Part shown: positions 62,529 through 64,000 of the stretch, in pieces
How the letters are laid out: the number at the start of each line of letters is the position of its first letter
Numbering within the stretch: the stretch's first letter is position 1
NCBI RefSeq assembly: GCF_900142015.1
Contig: NZ_FQZN01000007.1
Span: forward strand, 153,794 to 217,793
From: Bacteroides stercorirosoris
GTDB lineage: Bacteria; Bacteroidota; Bacteroidia; Bacteroidales; Bacteroidaceae
Length of the DNA: 64,000 nucleotides
Reading direction: 5' to 3'
Program-made: the position numbers and the translations under genes
Notes under the pieces: model-generated
What the model saw: only the letters and a program-made list of their open reading frames with translations
Databases searched by the model: none
What the model was told of the DNA's origin: nothing

Positions 62529-63596
62529 ATGAAAAAGTATTATTTGACTTTATTGTTGTTTTTTCCTGTATTGTTATTTGGGCAATTAAGGAACAGTGAT
62601 GTTTACAAGTTACCCGAAATGGGCAAAGAAAACATCCGTGAGAATATTAATATCCCTGGTTTTGACGGTTATGAAACATTGAAATGTGATTTCCATATTC
62701 ATACTGTTTTTTCTGATGGTAAAGTGTGGCCGGATATCAGAGTAAATGAGGCTTGGCAGCAGGGACTGGATGCCATAGCCATTACAGACCATATTGAGTA
62801 CCGGCCTTTTAAAGATAAAGTGTTAGGTGACCTGAACGAAAGTTATAATATAGCCAAGGGGCATGCCGACCATTTGGGATTTATACTTATAAAGGGAGCT
62901 GAGATTACACGTAATAAGCCGATAGGACATCTCAATGCCTTGTTTATCAATGATGCTAATAAGCTTGCTTTGGAAGACCCCATTGATGCCTTGCATGAAG
63001 CCAAACGACAAGGAGCATTTGTCATGTGGAACCATCCGGGCTGGCCTGATGATAAAAGTACTTTATATCCGGTTCATGAACAATTGCTCAAGGATAACTT
63101 GATAGATGGAATTGAGACCTTCAATTTCTTGGAGTATTATCCTCTTACTTTTGATTATGCCAATGAGTATAATTTGGCTTATATGGGCAATTCTGATATT
63201 CATCACCTAATCACGGAAACTTATGGTGGGGAGAAGTTGGCACGTCCCCTGACATTAGTGTTCTCTTCTGAAAGGTCGGAAAAAGGGATAAAGGAAGCTT
63301 TATTTGCCAGACGTACAGCAGTGTTATTCAACGGTTCTTTGGCAGGAAAAGACGATATACTCAGAAAACTTTTTAACGCTGCGGTGCACGTCAAAAAAAT
63401 AGAGAATAACAGTGGATATACAGAATTGAGTAATACTTCAGACTTGAATTTCATTCTTCTGATTGGCAATTATCGGTATTGCTTGTCCCCTAACAAGACT
63501 TTACGTTTGAAACTGCCGGAAACAGGCAGGGTTATAGTGGAAAATTGTCATACAGGGAAGGATTCCAAATTGGAATTTATCCTACCACTGCAGTAA
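62529..63596 (+). CDS. Secreted PHP-domain phosphoesterase
   Basis: 355 residues; signal peptide (PVLLFGQ). The PHP metal site is visible in order: DFHIHTVFSDG, ITDHIEY, GAEITR, WNHPGW and SDIHH. This is the trinuclear-metal phosphoesterase fold related to polymerase/histidinol-phosphate phosphatases, and resembles the Sb-PDE phosphodiesterase group. The last 70 residues are a small beta domain. An exported phosphoesterase in a glycan locus suggests removal of phosphate or a phosphodiester (for example inositol-phosphate or phosphoglycan groups) from the substrate. Last complete gene of the block. Confidence 0.85.
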   Translation: MKKYYLTLLLFFPVLLFGQLRNSDVYKLPEMGKENIRENINIPGFDGYETLKCDFHIHTVFSDGKVWPDIRVNEAWQQGLDAIAITDHIEYRPFKDKVLGDLNESYNIAKGHADHLGFILIKGAEITRNKPIGHLNALFINDANKLALEDPIDALHEAKRQGAFVMWNHPGWPDDKSTLYPVHEQLLKDNLIDGIETFNFLEYYPLTFDYANEYNLAYMGNSDIHHLITETYGGEKLARPLTLVFSSERSEKGIKEALFARRTAVLFNGSLAGKDDILRKLFNAAVHVKKIENNSGYTELSNTSDLNFILLIGNYRYCLSPNKTLRLKLPETGRVIVENCHTGKDSKLEFILPLQ

Positions 63597-63602
63597 TAAT
63601 CA

Positions 63603-63689
63603 ATGAGACGACTTATGAAACGCTGGTTGTTATCTGTTTTACTCTTACTGGCAAGCAGTGTAGCGTCAAAGTGGCTGCGAATGGAATAG
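63603..63689 (+). pseudogene. Truncated frame with signal peptide only
   Basis: Seven bases after the PHP gene an ATG opens a 28-residue frame (MRRLMKRWLLSVLLLLASSV...) that looks exactly like a Sec signal peptide and then stops at TAG (63687-63689). No continuation in another frame is recognisable as a known domain. It is probably the remnant of a further exported protein lost by deletion at the PUL edge. A real small peptide is less likely. Confidence 0.4.
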
Positions 63690-63733
63690 TAGAAGTATGG
63701 TTGCCATTGATAGAAGAAGAAAAGACTCTTCTA

Positions 63734-63770
63734 AAAAAAGAATGCGAAGTTCTAAAAGAACTTCGCATTC
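63734..63770 (-). terminator. Terminator for a minus-strand gene right of the window
   Basis: GAATGCGAAGTTC (63740-63752) pairs exactly with GAACTTCGCATTC (63758-63770), loop TAAAA. The A-run at 63734-63739 is a T-run when read on the minus strand, so it terminates leftward transcription. This suggests a convergent gene beyond 64000 and marks the end of the PUL. Plus-strand transcripts may also be stabilised by the stem. Confidence 0.65.
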
Positions 63771-63940
63771 GCGAGATGAAAAAAGGATTGAAAAAGAAAC
63801 AGTTTATATATTGGTTAGGTGAGGTGTTTTTCTTTTTTTCCGGTGAACAAACTACAAAAGAAGGAGTATACTCCCCCTTTCTTAGAAATCAAGCTCTGAT
63901 TATTGGGCACTGTCCACAATTTTGTGTAAATAGAAAACTT

Positions 63941-63974
63941 CAGGATTCGGGTTTTATACTTGAATCCTGTTTTC
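63941..63974 (+). terminator. Weak terminator-like hairpin
   Basis: CAGGATTC (63941-63948) pairs with GAATCCTG (63962-63969), followed by TTTTC. The 8-bp stem and 13-base loop make it a weak candidate. Confidence 0.35.
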
Positions 63975-64000
63975 AAATATAGTAATAAATTGGTTAAATA

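Larger units (their letters stand above)
63690..64000. other. Gene-free right edge
   Basis: No convincing coding frame; the single long frame (to 63982) is low-complexity and lysine-rich without domain features. It contains the hairpins at 63740-63770 and 63941-63974 and a 12-bp palindrome GGAGTATACTCC at 63863-63874. Confidence 0.5.

Noticed and set aside
63545..63982. 145-codon frame overlapping the end of the PHP gene
   Set aside because: Starts inside the PHP gene in another frame, is lysine-rich low-complexity sequence and crosses a terminator hairpin.

Overview
The window looks like a chromosomal stretch from a human-gut-type Bacteroides. The evidence is three SusC/SusD pairs, a hybrid two-component sensor (HTCS), many Sec or lipoprotein-exported glycan-active proteins, a NigD-like lipoprotein, start codons with weak or no Shine-Dalgarno, and several promoters of the Bacteroides type (-7 box TAnnTTTG). 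I cannot name the species.

Region 1 (about 1-24.2 kb) is a polysaccharide utilisation locus (PUL). On the minus strand are a GH43 enzyme cut by the left edge and a GH97 enzyme fused to a lethal-factor-like HExxH peptidase domain. They are separated by a 290-bp nested palindromic repeat. A hicAB toxin-antitoxin pair and a 74-bp perfect palindrome lie between these and a plus-strand operon. That operon encodes GH127 (beta-L-arabinofuranosidase family), SusC, SusD, a DUF4859-like lipoprotein, a BACON/HExxH/DUF4859-like protein, a CotH-kinase-like lipoprotein, a second HExxH protein, a DMT transporter and an HTCS. Arabinofuranosidase plus three HExxH domains suggests an arabinosylated protein substrate such as plant extensin or arabinogalactan protein. 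This is inference.

Region 2 (24.2-31.6 kb) is mixed: a tricorn-like protease, a 22-bp-period repeat array, a NigD-like lipoprotein, a GMP-synthase-like protein whose glutaminase domain is shortened and lacks its nucleophile motif, and a decayed IS3-family element.

Region 3 (31.9-63.6 kb) is a second, large PUL, all on the plus strand. It begins with a LacI-type regulator, a FucI-type isomerase, a DUF6786-like lipoprotein and a FucP-type permease, followed by a DUF2961/GH172 enzyme. Then come two SusC/SusD pairs and a TIG-type surface lipoprotein. After these are three more DUF2961/GH172 proteins, GH26, a five-bladed-propeller hydrolase, an unknown alpha-barrel protein, a barrel/FGE-like fusion, a secreted ADP-ribosylglycohydrolase-like protein and a secreted PHP phosphoesterase. 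GH172 is known to include exo-alpha-D-arabinofuranosidases, and FucI and FucP handle D-arabinose as well as L-fucose. The simplest reading is a D-arabinan locus, possibly aimed at actinobacterial arabinogalactan or lipoarabinomannan. No kinase or aldolase for the sugar is present. This putative D-arabinan system is the most interesting object in the window.
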